64,000 nt of DNA, from NCBI GenBank assembly GCA_025356635.1, contig JANXRY010000080.1:62001-126000 (forward strand). Reading direction: 5' to 3'. This DNA comes from Gammaproteobacteria bacterium (GTDB lineage: Bacteria > Pseudomonadota > Gammaproteobacteria > Xanthomonadales > Xanthomonadaceae). Shown here one piece after another: positions 1 through 8,979 of the stretch. Below the pieces are notes generated by a model. It worked only from the letters and a program-made list of their open reading frames with translations. It did no database searches and was not told the DNA's origin. The position numbers and the translations under genes were made by a program. How positions within the stretch are numbered: the first letter of the stretch is position 1; each line of letters opens with the position of its first letter.

Positions 1-239
1 ATGCCGACGGCGACCAGGCCATTGCCCAGTACCGCCGACCAGCCGATCCAGATCCAGTCACGCATGCCGGTGAGCACGAAGCCGAGCGCATAGCTCAGGG
101 CACCAACCACCCACCAGCGCATCGTGCCGCGATAGGCATCGGGCTGCGTCGAACTGACGGCGTACATCATCGCGCCGATCAGGAACGTGAGCGCGGCTCC
201 GACCAGGATTGCCGTGCGGATGTCGAATTGCCAGGCCAT
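1..239 (-). CDS. Membrane protein N-terminus (truncated by window edge)
   Basis: Reading frame open from ATG at 239 through position 1, so only the first 79 residues are visible. It begins MAWQFDIRTAILVGAALTF and shows at least two hydrophobic segments (about residues 9-28 and 40-58) and a third starting near 65, separated by a short polar loop containing STQPDAYRG. This layout resembles the multi-helix sensor region in front of GGDEF domains in Xanthomonadales diguanylate cyclases, but no GGDEF motif lies inside the window, so that identity is a guess. The membrane assignment is firm. Confidence 0.6.
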   Translation of the reverse strand, partial: MAWQFDIRTAILVGAALTFLIGAMMYAVSSTQPDAYRGTMRWWVVGALSYALGFVLTGMRDWIWIGWSAVLGNGLVAVG

Positions 240-327
240 TCCTGCCATTCCCCCCCGGGGAGCTGGATTCAAGCGACCGGCAAGGGTCCCATGAATCACC
301 GCACCGCACAATTCCGCCGATCGGCCT

Positions 328-1032
328 CTAACCACCTTCGAACAGGGAATGCCGGTCAGCGGTGTCGAGTACGCGCCACTGGCCCGGCGCAAGATCGCCG
401 ATCTCCAGGCCACCGATCGATACCCGTTCGAGCGATAGCACGTGGTTTCCGACTGCCGCGAACATCCGGCGCACCTGGTGATAACGGCCTTCGACCAGCA
501 CAAGTCTGGCATGGCGCGAAGTCACTGCTTCCAGTGTTGCCGGCGCCAGCGCCGTGGTCTCGGATTCAAGCAGCAGCGTACCGCTGGCGAACGCGCTGGC
601 TTCGTCGCCGCGCAAGTCGGACGCAAGCTCGGCCAGGTAACACTTGGGCAAATGCGACTTCGGCGAAGTGATCCGATGCAGCAATGCACCATCGTCGGTC
701 AGCAATAGCAGGCCGGAAGTATCACGATCGAGCCGGCCAACCGGCGACAGGGCCGGATTGCGAAGGCGAAATCGCGGCGGCAGCAAATCGTAGATCACCC
801 GTCCCTTGTCCTTGGTCGAACAGGTAAAGCCGATCGGCTTGTTGAGCAGAATCAACAAGCCTGCGGCTGGATCCAGTGGCGCATCGTCCAGCCGCAGGTC
901 GGCGTGCTCTACCTGATCGTCGGCGTACAGCACTTCGCCAGAGGCGTCAGTGATGCGGCCCTCGCGGAACATCGCCGCGACTTCCTTGCGGCTGCCGTAA
1001 CCCAGGTTGGCGATGAGCTTGACCAGTTTCAA
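328..1032 (-). CDS. rsuA: 16S rRNA pseudouridine(516) synthase RsuA
   Basis: A 234-residue protein with an N-terminal S4 RNA-binding domain (about 1-55) and a RluB/C/D/E/F-type catalytic domain. The catalytic signature GRLDRDTSGLLLLTDDG puts the nucleophilic aspartate at residue 102, the same number as in E. coli RsuA. A second family block, GRYHQVRRMFAAVGNHV, lies near 192-208. It isomerises uridine 516 of 16S rRNA in assembling 30S particles. Length matches the family. RluE/RluF-type relatives share the motif, but the S4 domain plus compact size favour RsuA. It stands alone on the reverse strand. Confidence 0.9.
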   Translation of the reverse strand: MKLVKLIANLGYGSRKEVAAMFREGRITDASGEVLYADDQVEHADLRLDDAPLDPAAGLLILLNKPIGFTCSTKDKGRVIYDLLPPRFRLRNPALSPVGRLDRDTSGLLLLTDDGALLHRITSPKSHLPKCYLAELASDLRGDEASAFASGTLLLESETTALAPATLEAVTSRHARLVLVEGRYHQVRRMFAAVGNHVLSLERVSIGGLEIGDLAPGQWRVLDTADRHSLFEGG

Positions 1033-1039
1033 CGGGCAA

Positions 1040-1486
1040 TCAACGGCGCTTGATGGTGAACGCGCCGATATCCACGCCGATGTTCATGCCTTCACCACCG
1101 CCTGCGAGCGCCAGCGAGACCGGGCCCTTGCTCAACACTTGTGCTTCGCCGGATTTGACGACGCCGGCATTGGCACTGGCCTGGGCATAGCGGCCAAGCA
1201 CTTCGTTGATGTTATGGACATCGCTGAAAGTTCCGTGGCCATTGTCGATATGCCACTTGCCGGCGGTCAGGCCTACTGCCTTGGCGCTTATGTTCACCCG
1301 CATTACCAAGCCATTGCTGCATCGGACCGTGCCGGTGCCACTGGTGTGCTTGTAGATCAACGACCAGCCAGTGAGCTGGTAATCAAGCTTGCAGTCGAGA
1401 TCGGCACTGGCGAAAGCCGGGGCTGCAGCCGACAGTCCGAAAGCGCAGGCCAGGGTGAGGGATAGCAACTTCGTGGTCATGTTCAT
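1040..1486 (-). CDS. Small exported protein, unknown function
   Basis: The start at 1486 (MNMTTKLLSLTLACAFG) is chosen because AGGAG lies seven bases upstream; a longer TTG-initiated version is possible but lacks this. The first 26 residues form a clear Sec signal peptide ending APAFA|SADLDC. The mature protein, about 120 residues, has only two cysteines (in DLDCKL and TVRCSN), suggesting one disulfide, and a glycine-rich stretch LALAGGGEGMNIGVDIGAF near the C-terminus. I do not recognise the family. It probably sits in the periplasm. The stop is only seven bases before the rsuA start, so the two could be cotranscribed. Confidence 0.7.
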   Translation of the reverse strand: MNMTTKLLSLTLACAFGLSAAAPAFASADLDCKLDYQLTGWSLIYKHTSGTGTVRCSNGLVMRVNISAKAVGLTAGKWHIDNGHGTFSDVHNINEVLGRYAQASANAGVVKSGEAQVLSKGPVSLALAGGGEGMNIGVDIGAFTIKRR

Positions 1487-1567
1487 GGGCAATCTCCTGC
1501 GTTGGAGTAACGCGGCGACCAGTCTGCACAAGCTGGCTGAACGGCAGCGAAGTGTAGTGTAGCTGCC

Positions 1568-2005
1568 CTAGCCGACGACAATGACTTGAGTCTCGAGATG
1601 GACTTCGCCATTGAGCGAATTCGTAATCAGGCAGCTGTGTTCGGCTTTTTCGAGTGCCGCGCGCGCCTGCACGACGTCAACGCCTGCAGGCACGGTCAAG
1701 CGGGCGCGAACCAGATACGTCGTGAAGCGCGACTTGCCCTGCTCGCGCGTCAGCGTGCCGGTAACCTGACACTCCAAGCCCTGCCATTCCATGCGTGTGG
1801 CGCGGGCAATTGCACGAAAGGTGAGGATGAAGCAGTCGGCGATCGCCGCAACCAGCAGCGTCTCAGGCGACCAGCGATCCCCCGGGCCATCGAATTCCAC
1901 TGGCGGCGCCGAATGCATCGTTTCCAGACCCGGACTGTCCAGCAGGACCTCTCCGAGTGCTTGCGCGATCGCGTTGACCTGATATTCGTGCGGATAGGCT
2001 TTCAT
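1568..2005 (-). CDS. OsmC family peroxidase-like protein
   Basis: A 145-residue OsmC-type protein. The start MKAYPHEYQV at 2005 is preferred because GGAG precedes it by five bases. The two conserved family cysteines are present, one in VAAIADCFILTF and one in AEHSCLITNSL, where OsmC/Ohr proteins form the thiol pair that reduces organic hydroperoxides. The segment GDRWSPETLLVAA is also family-typical. It is closer to the general OsmC branch than to Ohr. It is likely cytosolic. No partner gene is adjacent in the same orientation. Confidence 0.82.
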   Translation of the reverse strand: MKAYPHEYQVNAIAQALGEVLLDSPGLETMHSAPPVEFDGPGDRWSPETLLVAAIADCFILTFRAIARATRMEWQGLECQVTGTLTREQGKSRFTTYLVRARLTVPAGVDVVQARAALEKAEHSCLITNSLNGEVHLETQVIVVG

Positions 2006-2125
2006 GTCGGCTCCATTGGCGGCTGTGCTGCACACTAACCGGATTGCCGCGCAGCGGTGTTGATCGGCATCAAGCCGAGCGGTTCGGTATCCTTGTGCAA
2101 CCGTTCCGCCCTACCGAGGCTCCCG

Positions 2126-2383
2126 ATGTCCGATTCCCCTCCCGACCACCTGGCTGTCAACCCACGCAGCCCCTTCCACGATGGCGCCGCCCTGGCACGC
2201 GGCGTCGGCGTGATTTTCAAGGGCACTGAACGGCACAACGTCGAGGAATATTGCGTCAGCGAGGGCTGGGTTCGTTTGCCGGCCGGCAAGGCGCTCGATC
2301 GTCGCGGCAATGCCATGACCATGAAGTTCATGGGCGAAGTCTCGGTGTTTTTCCTCGACACCCGCGGCGACGCCACGCCCTGA
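2126..2383 (+). CDS. DUF3297 family protein
   Basis: An 85-residue protein beginning MSDSPPDHLAVNPRSPFHD and containing EYCVSEGWVRLPAGKALDRRG, which together are characteristic of the DUF3297 family found across proteobacteria. Function is not known. The start at 2126 is chosen because the family begins with exactly this motif; upstream in-frame codons look non-coding. It is divergent from the OsmC gene with about 120 bases between start codons, and reads towards the M13 peptidase 60 bases downstream, with which it could be cotranscribed. Confidence 0.85.
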   Translation: MSDSPPDHLAVNPRSPFHDGAALARGVGVIFKGTERHNVEEYCVSEGWVRLPAGKALDRRGNAMTMKFMGEVSVFFLDTRGDATP

Positions 2384-2443
2384 CTCCCGGGCTTTGCGCT
2401 GGACACCGGCAAGGCCTATGCTCGGCGCCTTTCCACTCGCCGG

Positions 2444-4573
2444 ATGCTCGCCATGCCCCTGCCCTCGAAACGAGTCGTCGCCACGATGCTGGCCACGACC
2501 ACCTTGCTGACGTCACTGCTTGGTGCCTGCGGCAAGACTGACGCGCCGGTCACCGCCATCGTCCCACCCACCGCGCCAGCGCCAGTGGCGAAGCCCATGT
2601 TCGGCAGCTTTGGCTTCGACAGCTCCGGCATGGACCGCAACATCGCCCCGGGCGACGATTTCTTTGCGTTCGCCAACGGCAACTGGGCGAAGACCACCGA
2701 GATTCCTGCCGACCGTTCCGGAATCAATACCTTCAGCATCCTCGGTGAACGCACCCTGGCCGACACCCGCGCTATCCTCGAGAATGCAGCGGCCAACAAA
2801 GCGACCAGTGGTGACGCGCGCAGGATAGGCGACTACTACACCGCCTTCATGGACGAGGCCGGCATCGAAGCCAAGGGTCTGGCGCCGATCCAGCCGGAAC
2901 TGGACGCCATCGCCGCGCTCAAGGACAAGTCCGAACTCGCGCGCAATCTCGGCGGCACGTTGCGCACTGACGTGGACATCCTCAATGCCACCAACTACCA
3001 CACCAGTCGCCTGTTCGGTCTGTGGGTGACTCAACACATGGATCGGCCGGCCGACGTCGCGCCTTATCTGGTGCAAGGCGGCCTCGGCCTGCCCGACCGC
3101 GATTTCTACCTCGATGGCGGCCGCATGGTCGACCTGCGCAAGGCCTACCAGGCGCACATCGCCAAGTTGTTCGCGCTGGCCGGCATCGCCGATGCCGACG
3201 CTCGTGCCGCGCGCATCCTCGCCCTGGAAACCGCGATCGCGCGCGTGCATGCTTCGGCCGAAGACACCAGCGACGTCAAGAAAGGCGCCAATTACTGGCC
3301 GCAGGCAAGCTTCACCAGCAAGGCGCCGGGCCTGGAGTGGTCGGAATTTTTCGCGGGCGCCGGCTTGTCTGCGCAGCCCGAGTTCATCGTCTGGCAGCCT
3401 GCTGCCGTCCGCGGCATTGCCAAGCTGGTCGCGGCGCAGCCGCTGCAGACCTGGAAGGACTACCTCGCCTTCCACGCGCTCGACCGCGCCGCGACCTTCC
3501 TGCCCAAGGCATTCGCCGATGAGAGCTTTGCTTTTTACGGCACCACGCTGAACGGCACGCCGCAGCAACAGGATCGTTGGAAGCGCGCTGTCAACAACAC
3601 CAACAGCGCGCTCGGCGAACTGGTCGGCAAGCTCTATGTCGAGAGCCACTTCACGCCCGCGACCAAGGCCCGCGCCAACGAGATGGTCGCGAACCTGGTT
3701 GCCGCATTCGGCAAGCGTATCGACGCCATCGACTGGATGGCACCGGAAACCAAGGCCGCCGCCAGGGCCAAGCTCGCCACACTGAAAGTCGGCATGGGTT
3801 ACCCCGACAAGTGGCGCGATTTTTCTGCTCTCGAAATCCGCCCCGACGACGCCTACGGTAACGCCGAACGCGCCGGCCTGTTCGCCTACCAGCAGCAGAT
3901 CGCCAAGCTCGGCAAGCCGATGGATCATGACGAGTGGTACATGCTGCCGCAGGACGTTAATGCGCTGAATATCCCGCTGGAAAACCGGCTGATCTTCCCG
4001 GCCGCGATCCTGCAGGCGCCGTTCTTCGACGCCGCCGCCGATGATGCGGTGAACTACGGCGCGATCGGCGCGGTGATCGGCCATGAGATCACGCACAGTT
4101 TCGATTCCAGCGGCGCGCTGTTCGATGGCAATGGCCGCCTGGCAAACTGGTGGACGCCGGACGATCTGAAGAAATTCGAAGCTGCGGGCGCCGCACTGGC
4201 TGCGCAGTACGATGCCTATCATCCGTTCCCGGACGCAGCGATCAACGGTAAGCTCACGCTAGCCGAGAACATCGCCGATGTCGCCGGCCTCGCCACCGCC
4301 CACGATGCCTATCAGATGTCCTTGAACGGACAAGCCGCACCAGTGCTGGATGGTTTCAGCGGCGACCAGCGTTTCTATCTTGGCTGGGCGCAGGCGTGGC
4401 GCGGCAAGGCTCGCGAACAGGCGCTGCGTAACAGCCTGCACACCAATGGCCACGCGCCACCGCAGTTCCGCAGCGAAACCGTGCGCAACCAGGATGCCTG
4501 GTACAACGCCTTCGAAGTCAAACCCGGGCAGCAGCGTTACCTGGCACCCGAACAACGGGTCAAGGTCTGGTGA
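2444..4573 (+). CDS. M13 family zinc metallopeptidase, lipoprotein
   Basis: A 709-residue neprilysin/PepO-type endopeptidase. The N-terminus carries a lipobox, LLGAC, so it is probably lipid-anchored in the envelope; an ATG at 2453 is an alternative start. The zinc site is complete: HEITHS with H547 and H551 as ligands and E548 as the base, followed by ENIAD with E608 as third ligand and D612. The N-terminal segment DDFFAFANGNWAKTTEIP and the large helical lobe up to about 500 match M13_N. Family members cleave oligopeptides up to a few kilodaltons. It fits the other exported hydrolases in the window. Confidence 0.93.
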   Translation: MLAMPLPSKRVVATMLATTTLLTSLLGACGKTDAPVTAIVPPTAPAPVAKPMFGSFGFDSSGMDRNIAPGDDFFAFANGNWAKTTEIPADRSGINTFSILGERTLADTRAILENAAANKATSGDARRIGDYYTAFMDEAGIEAKGLAPIQPELDAIAALKDKSELARNLGGTLRTDVDILNATNYHTSRLFGLWVTQHMDRPADVAPYLVQGGLGLPDRDFYLDGGRMVDLRKAYQAHIAKLFALAGIADADARAARILALETAIARVHASAEDTSDVKKGANYWPQASFTSKAPGLEWSEFFAGAGLSAQPEFIVWQPAAVRGIAKLVAAQPLQTWKDYLAFHALDRAATFLPKAFADESFAFYGTTLNGTPQQQDRWKRAVNNTNSALGELVGKLYVESHFTPATKARANEMVANLVAAFGKRIDAIDWMAPETKAAARAKLATLKVGMGYPDKWRDFSALEIRPDDAYGNAERAGLFAYQQQIAKLGKPMDHDEWYMLPQDVNALNIPLENRLIFPAAILQAPFFDAAADDAVNYGAIGAVIGHEITHSFDSSGALFDGNGRLANWWTPDDLKKFEAAGAALAAQYDAYHPFPDAAINGKLTLAENIADVAGLATAHDAYQMSLNGQAAPVLDGFSGDQRFYLGWAQAWRGKAREQALRNSLHTNGHAPPQFRSETVRNQDAWYNAFEVKPGQQRYLAPEQRVKVW

Positions 4574-4951
4574 TCAGATCTTGACATCCACCGCGTAGAG
4601 TTTGAGCTGATCCAGCGTCACCACGCCGAGCGCGTTCAGGTGGGTGGCTTCGAGCACGACGTCCGGCGCCATGCCGGCTTGCAGTGCTTCCAGCCAGCGT
4701 GTGGCGCACAGGCACCAACGATCGCCGGGCTTGAGTCCGGGGAAATCGAATTCCGGCCGGGGCGTTGACAGGTCGTTGCCGCGATCGCGCGAGTAGGCGA
4801 GGAAATCCGCGGTCAGCACCACGCAGACCACGTGCAGCCCGCGGTCGGTGGGATCACTGCGACAACAGCCGTCGCGGAAGTAGCCGGTCATCGGTGACCG
4901 GCTGCACGATTCCAGCGGCAGGCCAAAAACATTCAGGGCAGAAGTAGTCAT
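4574..4951 (-). CDS. DUF2237 family protein
   Basis: A 125-residue protein with the family hallmarks NVFGLPLESCSRSPMTGYF, RDGCCRSDPTDRGLHVVC, RGNDLSTP and FPGLKPGDRWCLCATRW. Several cysteines are conserved in the family (CC, VC, CLC), suggesting metal or redox use, but no biochemical function is established. It is the last of four reverse-strand genes following HupE with a 27-base gap, so it may be cotranscribed with the DUF4331-TPR-HupE cluster. Its stop abuts the M13 peptidase stop on the other strand with no gap, leaving no room for a separate terminator. Confidence 0.9.
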   Translation of the reverse strand: MTTSALNVFGLPLESCSRSPMTGYFRDGCCRSDPTDRGLHVVCVVLTADFLAYSRDRGNDLSTPRPEFDFPGLKPGDRWCLCATRWLEALQAGMAPDVVLEATHLNALGVVTLDQLKLYAVDVKI

Positions 4952-4978
4952 GGTTGTGGCGCCGTGGGTGACTCTGCA

Positions 4979-6061
4979 CTATATCGGAAGCGTCACGCCA
5001 ACCCGCTGTACGAACCAGAACAAGCCGGCCAGGGCCACCAGCGTACTGCCCACGCGCACGCCATGCTGGGCGAACCAGTTGCGGCGACGCAACCACAACA
5101 GCACGGGCAGCACCACCAACAACGCCAGTACTTGTCCGGCCTCGACGCCGAGATTGAACGAGACCAAGGCCAGCGGAACGTCCGCTTTTGGCAGGGCGAT
5201 TTCGCGCAATGCCCCGGCGAAACCGAAACCGTGGACGAGGCCAAACGGGAAAGTCAGCAGCCAGCGGCGCGATGCGTCGGCAACAAACCAGTTCTCGACA
5301 CCCACATAGACGATAGACAGGGCGATGGCCGGTTCGACCACGCTCGGGCTGGGCGCCCAGACACCCAGCGCCGCAAGCCCCAACGTCACCGAATGCGCGA
5401 GCGTGAATGCGGTGATCGCAAGCAACAAGGTGCGTAATTTCCCGCCGACCAGCACGACGCCGAACAGGAACAGTAAATGGTCGAAGCCGGTGAGGATGTG
5501 TTCGATGCCAAGCGTGAACAGTGGGCCGGCGACGTCGCCGGTCGCGGTCGTTGGCTCCGCTGTAACCACAAACGCGGGGCTGGCTTCGTAGAGCACGCGG
5601 GTAACCGCAGTATTGCCGGCGGCCACCGCCGCCAGATGCCGATGCCCGACCGATAGCGACGACAGCAAGGACATGCGCAGCTTGAACGACTTCGGAACAT
5701 CCGCGCAAAGGTAGCGCAGGCGCAGCGCCAGGCCATCGTTCGCGGTCAGTGCGGCCTGCACGAGTTCACCGCGGCAACGGCCCGTGTTCGAATTCACTTC
5801 GATGCCAGTAATGACCGTCGTCGCCAGAACATTGCGGGCAAGCTCCACTTCCTGGTCACTCAAACGACCATCGCCGTTCGCATCCAGGCCGGGCACGACC
5901 GAGGCGATTTCCGGGCGCGCAAAAGTAAGCTCGGCGGTGAGCGATGAACCTTCAGCCCGATACACGCCCCGGGAAATACCTACCTTGTGCGCAAGCGCCG
6001 GTAGCGCAGTGAGCAGGAGAACGCCGAGCAGGCACGCACGGACCCATGCGAAAGATTTCAT
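4979..6061 (-). CDS. HupE/UreJ family membrane protein with EF-hand
   Basis: A 360-residue protein: Sec signal peptide (1-24, ending ALPALA), periplasmic N-terminal domain to about residue 185, then six to seven membrane helices. The N-terminal part has a canonical EF-hand loop, DANGDGRLSDQE (about 60-71), predicting calcium binding. The membrane part carries HupE/UreJ_2 signatures: GIEHILTGFDHLLFLFGVV, AFTLAHSVTLGL and FGLVHGFGFAGAL. Relatives are linked to nickel or cobalt uptake by motif similarity, but this branch is uncharacterised. It starts three bases after the TPR lipoprotein stop, so the two are tightly coupled. Confidence 0.88.
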   Translation of the reverse strand: MKSFAWVRACLLGVLLLTALPALAHKVGISRGVYRAEGSSLTAELTFARPEIASVVPGLDANGDGRLSDQEVELARNVLATTVITGIEVNSNTGRCRGELVQAALTANDGLALRLRYLCADVPKSFKLRMSLLSSLSVGHRHLAAVAAGNTAVTRVLYEASPAFVVTAEPTTATGDVAGPLFTLGIEHILTGFDHLLFLFGVVLVGGKLRTLLLAITAFTLAHSVTLGLAALGVWAPSPSVVEPAIALSIVYVGVENWFVADASRRWLLTFPFGLVHGFGFAGALREIALPKADVPLALVSFNLGVEAGQVLALLVVLPVLLWLRRRNWFAQHGVRVGSTLVALAGLFWFVQRVGVTLPI

Positions 6062-6064
6062 GGC

Positions 6065-7384
6065 TTAATTTCCCGCCACGCTGGCAGGCATCGGTGCGAG
6101 CAGGCGCCGAGCTTCGGCGGCGCCGTCGAGATCGAAACCGGGATTCAACTGCAGGGCCTTCTCGATCAACACGCGACCCTGGGCGCGTTCACCATTCGCC
6201 AGTTCGATCGCACCCGCGTGGAAGAGCAAGCGTGCGTCTTGGGTTCCCAGGCGCAAGGCCTGTGCGCTCATGCGCTGCGCTTCGGCGATGCGCCCGCTGC
6301 GATACAGCGCCCAGGCGTAGGCATCATCCACGAAGATACCGCCACGGCTTTTACGTTCTTCGTCGAGCAGGCGCACGGCCTCGTCGGCATTGCGATTCTT
6401 GCTGGCGAAGAACAGCGCGAGAGTGAACTTGTCGCCACGCCGGCCCTGTCGCTCGGCATCGTCATACGCGCTTTTTGCCTGCGCATTATCGCCAGCGAGC
6501 GCATAGGCATCGCCCAGTAGCCACGCAGTTTCCACCAGTGGATGCTTGCGTTGCGCGATCGTCAAATTCGTAATCGCCATCGCGGCATCGCCCTTGGCCA
6601 AGGCCACTCGACCTCGCCCGGCCAGTGCCGCCGGATAATCCGGCAACCACTTGAGCGCTTCGGAAAACAGCGCATCGGAGCCGGAGTAATCGCCTTTCTG
6701 CCAATAGATCATGCCGGCTTCGACGAACGCCCAGGCGGCGGCCTCAGGGTCGGCGGCATTGCGTTCCATCAGCGCATCGCGAATGAAAAGTTCGGCGCTA
6801 CGGGTATCACCCTTGAGCCAGTTTAAGTGCGAGGCGCGTGCGCTGGCGGCCATGCCGGGATGGGCATTCATTTGCGCCTGCACTGCGCGGGCGGCCTCCG
6901 GGTAGCGACCGAGCTCGAGCAAGGCATCGCTGAGCGTGCCGTTGGCGATAACGCTCTCCGGCGCACGCACAAGGATCTGTTCGGCGAGCGACCGCGCCGA
7001 TTCGAATTGGTGGTTGTTCATCAGCACGAGGCTGCGCAATTCCAGTGCCGGTACGAAGCCAGGATTGGCCAACAGCGCTTCGCTCACGCAGGCATCCACG
7101 TTCACGTAAAAACCCGGATCGGTGGTCAGCCTGGCCTGGCGAACCCAGCCGCGACCAACGGCTATCCATAGCTCAGGGCGTTGCGGTTGTTGTCGAACCA
7201 TCGACTGCGCTTGCACCAAGGCGAACTCGACGGACGATGTGCCGCTGGTAGCGGCCAGACACAGTGCTTGCGACTCGCGGTTGGACAAGGCCGGCGTCGC
7301 GGTGTTCGCAAGCGGGGTTCGATGTTGCGTACAGCCGGCAATCAACGCGAGCGTGGTGAGCAGCAAGCAGTGAATTCGCGGCAT
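6065..7384 (-). CDS. TPR repeat lipoprotein
   Basis: A 439-residue protein. The start MPRIHCLLL at 7384 gives a signal peptide with lipobox LIAGC, so the mature protein is predicted to be lipid-anchored. The rest is helical TPR-like repeats, for example AWAFVEAGMIYWQKGDYSG, ALAGRGRVALAKGDAAMA and ETAWLLGDAYALAGDNAQA, running almost to the C-terminus. TPR arrays scaffold protein complexes; nothing here points to a catalytic role. It lies between DUF4331 and HupE genes on the same strand, which suggests it joins an exported protein to the membrane component. Confidence 0.85.
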   Translation of the reverse strand: MPRIHCLLLTTLALIAGCTQHRTPLANTATPALSNRESQALCLAATSGTSSVEFALVQAQSMVRQQPQRPELWIAVGRGWVRQARLTTDPGFYVNVDACVSEALLANPGFVPALELRSLVLMNNHQFESARSLAEQILVRAPESVIANGTLSDALLELGRYPEAARAVQAQMNAHPGMAASARASHLNWLKGDTRSAELFIRDALMERNAADPEAAAWAFVEAGMIYWQKGDYSGSDALFSEALKWLPDYPAALAGRGRVALAKGDAAMAITNLTIAQRKHPLVETAWLLGDAYALAGDNAQAKSAYDDAERQGRRGDKFTLALFFASKNRNADEAVRLLDEERKSRGGIFVDDAYAWALYRSGRIAEAQRMSAQALRLGTQDARLLFHAGAIELANGERAQGRVLIEKALQLNPGFDLDGAAEARRLLAPMPASVAGN

Positions 7385-7404
7385 ATTAGGGTTCCAGTCG
7401 TAGG

Positions 7405-7432
7405 GCTGCCATGCCCTCGCGGGCATGGCAGC
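7405..7432. other. Perfect intercistronic hairpin
   Basis: GCTGCCATGCCC, a four-base loop TCGC, and the exact complementary 12 bases. It sits in the 86-base gap between the DUF4331 stop (7471) and the TPR lipoprotein start (7384) on the reverse strand. No U-tract follows on that strand, so a Rho-independent terminator is unlikely; RNA stabilisation, processing or partial attenuation within the operon is more plausible. The structure is directly visible; the role is inferred. Confidence 0.7.
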
Positions 7433-7470
7433 GTGGTTGTCGATGCGACGATGCATCAGTAGATCTGAAC

Positions 7471-8979
7471 TCAGTGAATCTGGTTGGTGCCGCCGTGGCC
7501 GCCATTGAGGCCGGAATGCGGTGCCGCCATGAACGGGAATACCGTCAGGTAGTCCTTGTCGTTGCCGTCGACGCCGTCGCCGATGCCGGCATTCGGATCG
7601 CCCGCAACTACCAGGCTGATGATCACGTCGCTGACGTCGACGTTTTCCTTGTTCGGGGCCGAGCCACCGTCAATGCGGCGTCCGTTCGGGAAGTGCGATT
7701 CGAGCGCGGCATCGAGCGTCAACACATCACCCGTGGAACCATCGGCAATCGGGATATTGCGGTTCAGGTTGATGGTGTTGATGATGTCCACGCGCGGCCC
7801 TTTCAGGCTGGCCACCGTTGCCGAAGACAGGCCAAGGGCGCGATAAATGCCGAGGGCATCGGCATCACGAACCAGCACCGGATACAGGATGTCGTTGCCG
7901 AAGTTGCTGACATCTTTCATTGGGCTGTTGCGCAGATAGGTGGTCTGGCGGATGGTGCCGACGATGCCGGCGTCGAACAGCGGCAGCGCATTGCGGCCGA
8001 CCTGCACCCACTGGCCGGAGTTGCTGTAGCCGGTGACCACGTTGCTCGGGTCGACCACTTGCACGGCCTGCTTGGTGATCCTGGCCCAGATCCGCAGCAG
8101 GCTGTCGGTTGATGTGTCGTTCGGCGTGATCACATTGTTGTGCGGGATGCCTTTCGGGAAGACGTCGGTGATCGGCAGCTCCAGGCCGATGGTGAAGATG
8201 TTGAAGCCGGTGAACACGTCTTCGCAGGGAGTACGACGGGCGCCGGGCAAGCCACCAACGCCGGCTCGGCACAGGTTGACCAGGTCGAAGATGCCCTTCT
8301 CGTCCAGATAGTAGGGATCGTCGCGCTCACCGGAGAATGCGCGACCGCCATTGCTCAGGGTGTGGATGTAGTGGTCGGCGATGAATTTGTCGTTGTACAG
8401 ATCGACTTCACGGCTGGTCGGATCGCCGGAATCGTAACCAGCGAACGCGCCCAGGCCATTGACCAGGCGATCGGTCTGCGGGCCATGGTCATTCGGAGCT
8501 ACCGGCAGATTCGCGCCAAGCACCGTTTGTGCGCCGGTGGCGCTGTTGATCCGGGTGATGGTGTAGGTCTCGGTGCCGCCCGTCAGCTGCCAGAGCAACT
8601 CGTTGCCACCACCGAGCGGATCGTTGGCGCTGGGCGTAACATCGGTCGAAGGCGTGGTCTTGAATTCGATCCGATACACGTACTTGTCGTCCAGGCTCGA
8701 GCCCTTGCCGATGTGGAATTCGTAGCGATAGCCATTGCAGACGCGCAGGCCCTGGTTGCCCTGGCCCGGCTCGTGCAGCGGATTGAAATTCATGAACAGG
8801 TACAGTTTGTCGTGCGCGCCCGGCTTGACCCAGGCGTAGGTATCAGTGTTGTCGGCGCAAGGCTCGTTCAACACGGCCAGCGCTTCGCGGTGACTGGACG
8901 CATGGGCGATCGGGCCAGAAAGCACGGACGCCATGGTCAAGGCACCAAGAACCGCCATCTTTGTCGTTAGCTTGTACAT
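7471..8979 (-). CDS. DUF4331 family exported protein
   Basis: A 502-residue protein with a Sec signal peptide (about 1-27, ending GPIAHA) followed directly by the family hallmark SSHREA. Further family segments include DNTDTYAWVKPGAHDKLYLFMN, FHIGKG and RDADALGIYRALGLS. DUF4331 proteins are exported and have no established function. GGAG stands about eight bases ahead of the ATG at 8979, and a short inverted repeat (CGCGAA/TTCGCG, 8997-9013) lies in the leader. It is the first gene of the DUF4331-TPR-HupE cluster and is likely the secreted member. Confidence 0.9.
   Translation of the reverse strand: MYKLTTKMAVLGALTMASVLSGPIAHASSHREALAVLNEPCADNTDTYAWVKPGAHDKLYLFMNFNPLHEPGQGNQGLRVCNGYRYEFHIGKGSSLDDKYVYRIEFKTTPSTDVTPSANDPLGGGNELLWQLTGGTETYTITRINSATGAQTVLGANLPVAPNDHGPQTDRLVNGLGAFAGYDSGDPTSREVDLYNDKFIADHYIHTLSNGGRAFSGERDDPYYLDEKGIFDLVNLCRAGVGGLPGARRTPCEDVFTGFNIFTIGLELPITDVFPKGIPHNNVITPNDTSTDSLLRIWARITKQAVQVVDPSNVVTGYSNSGQWVQVGRNALPLFDAGIVGTIRQTTYLRNSPMKDVSNFGNDILYPVLVRDADALGIYRALGLSSATVASLKGPRVDIINTINLNRNIPIADGSTGDVLTLDAALESHFPNGRRIDGGSAPNKENVDVSDVIISLVVAGDPNAGIGDGVDGNDKDYLTVFPFMAAPHSGLNGGHGGTNQIH

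Noticed and set aside
2035-2412. 125-codon reverse frame over DUF3297
   Set aside because: The forward DUF3297 protein is recognisable; the reverse product is low complexity.
2513-4222. 569-codon reverse frame opposite the M13 peptidase
   Set aside because: The sense strand carries an intact zinc peptidase; the antisense product has no known signatures.
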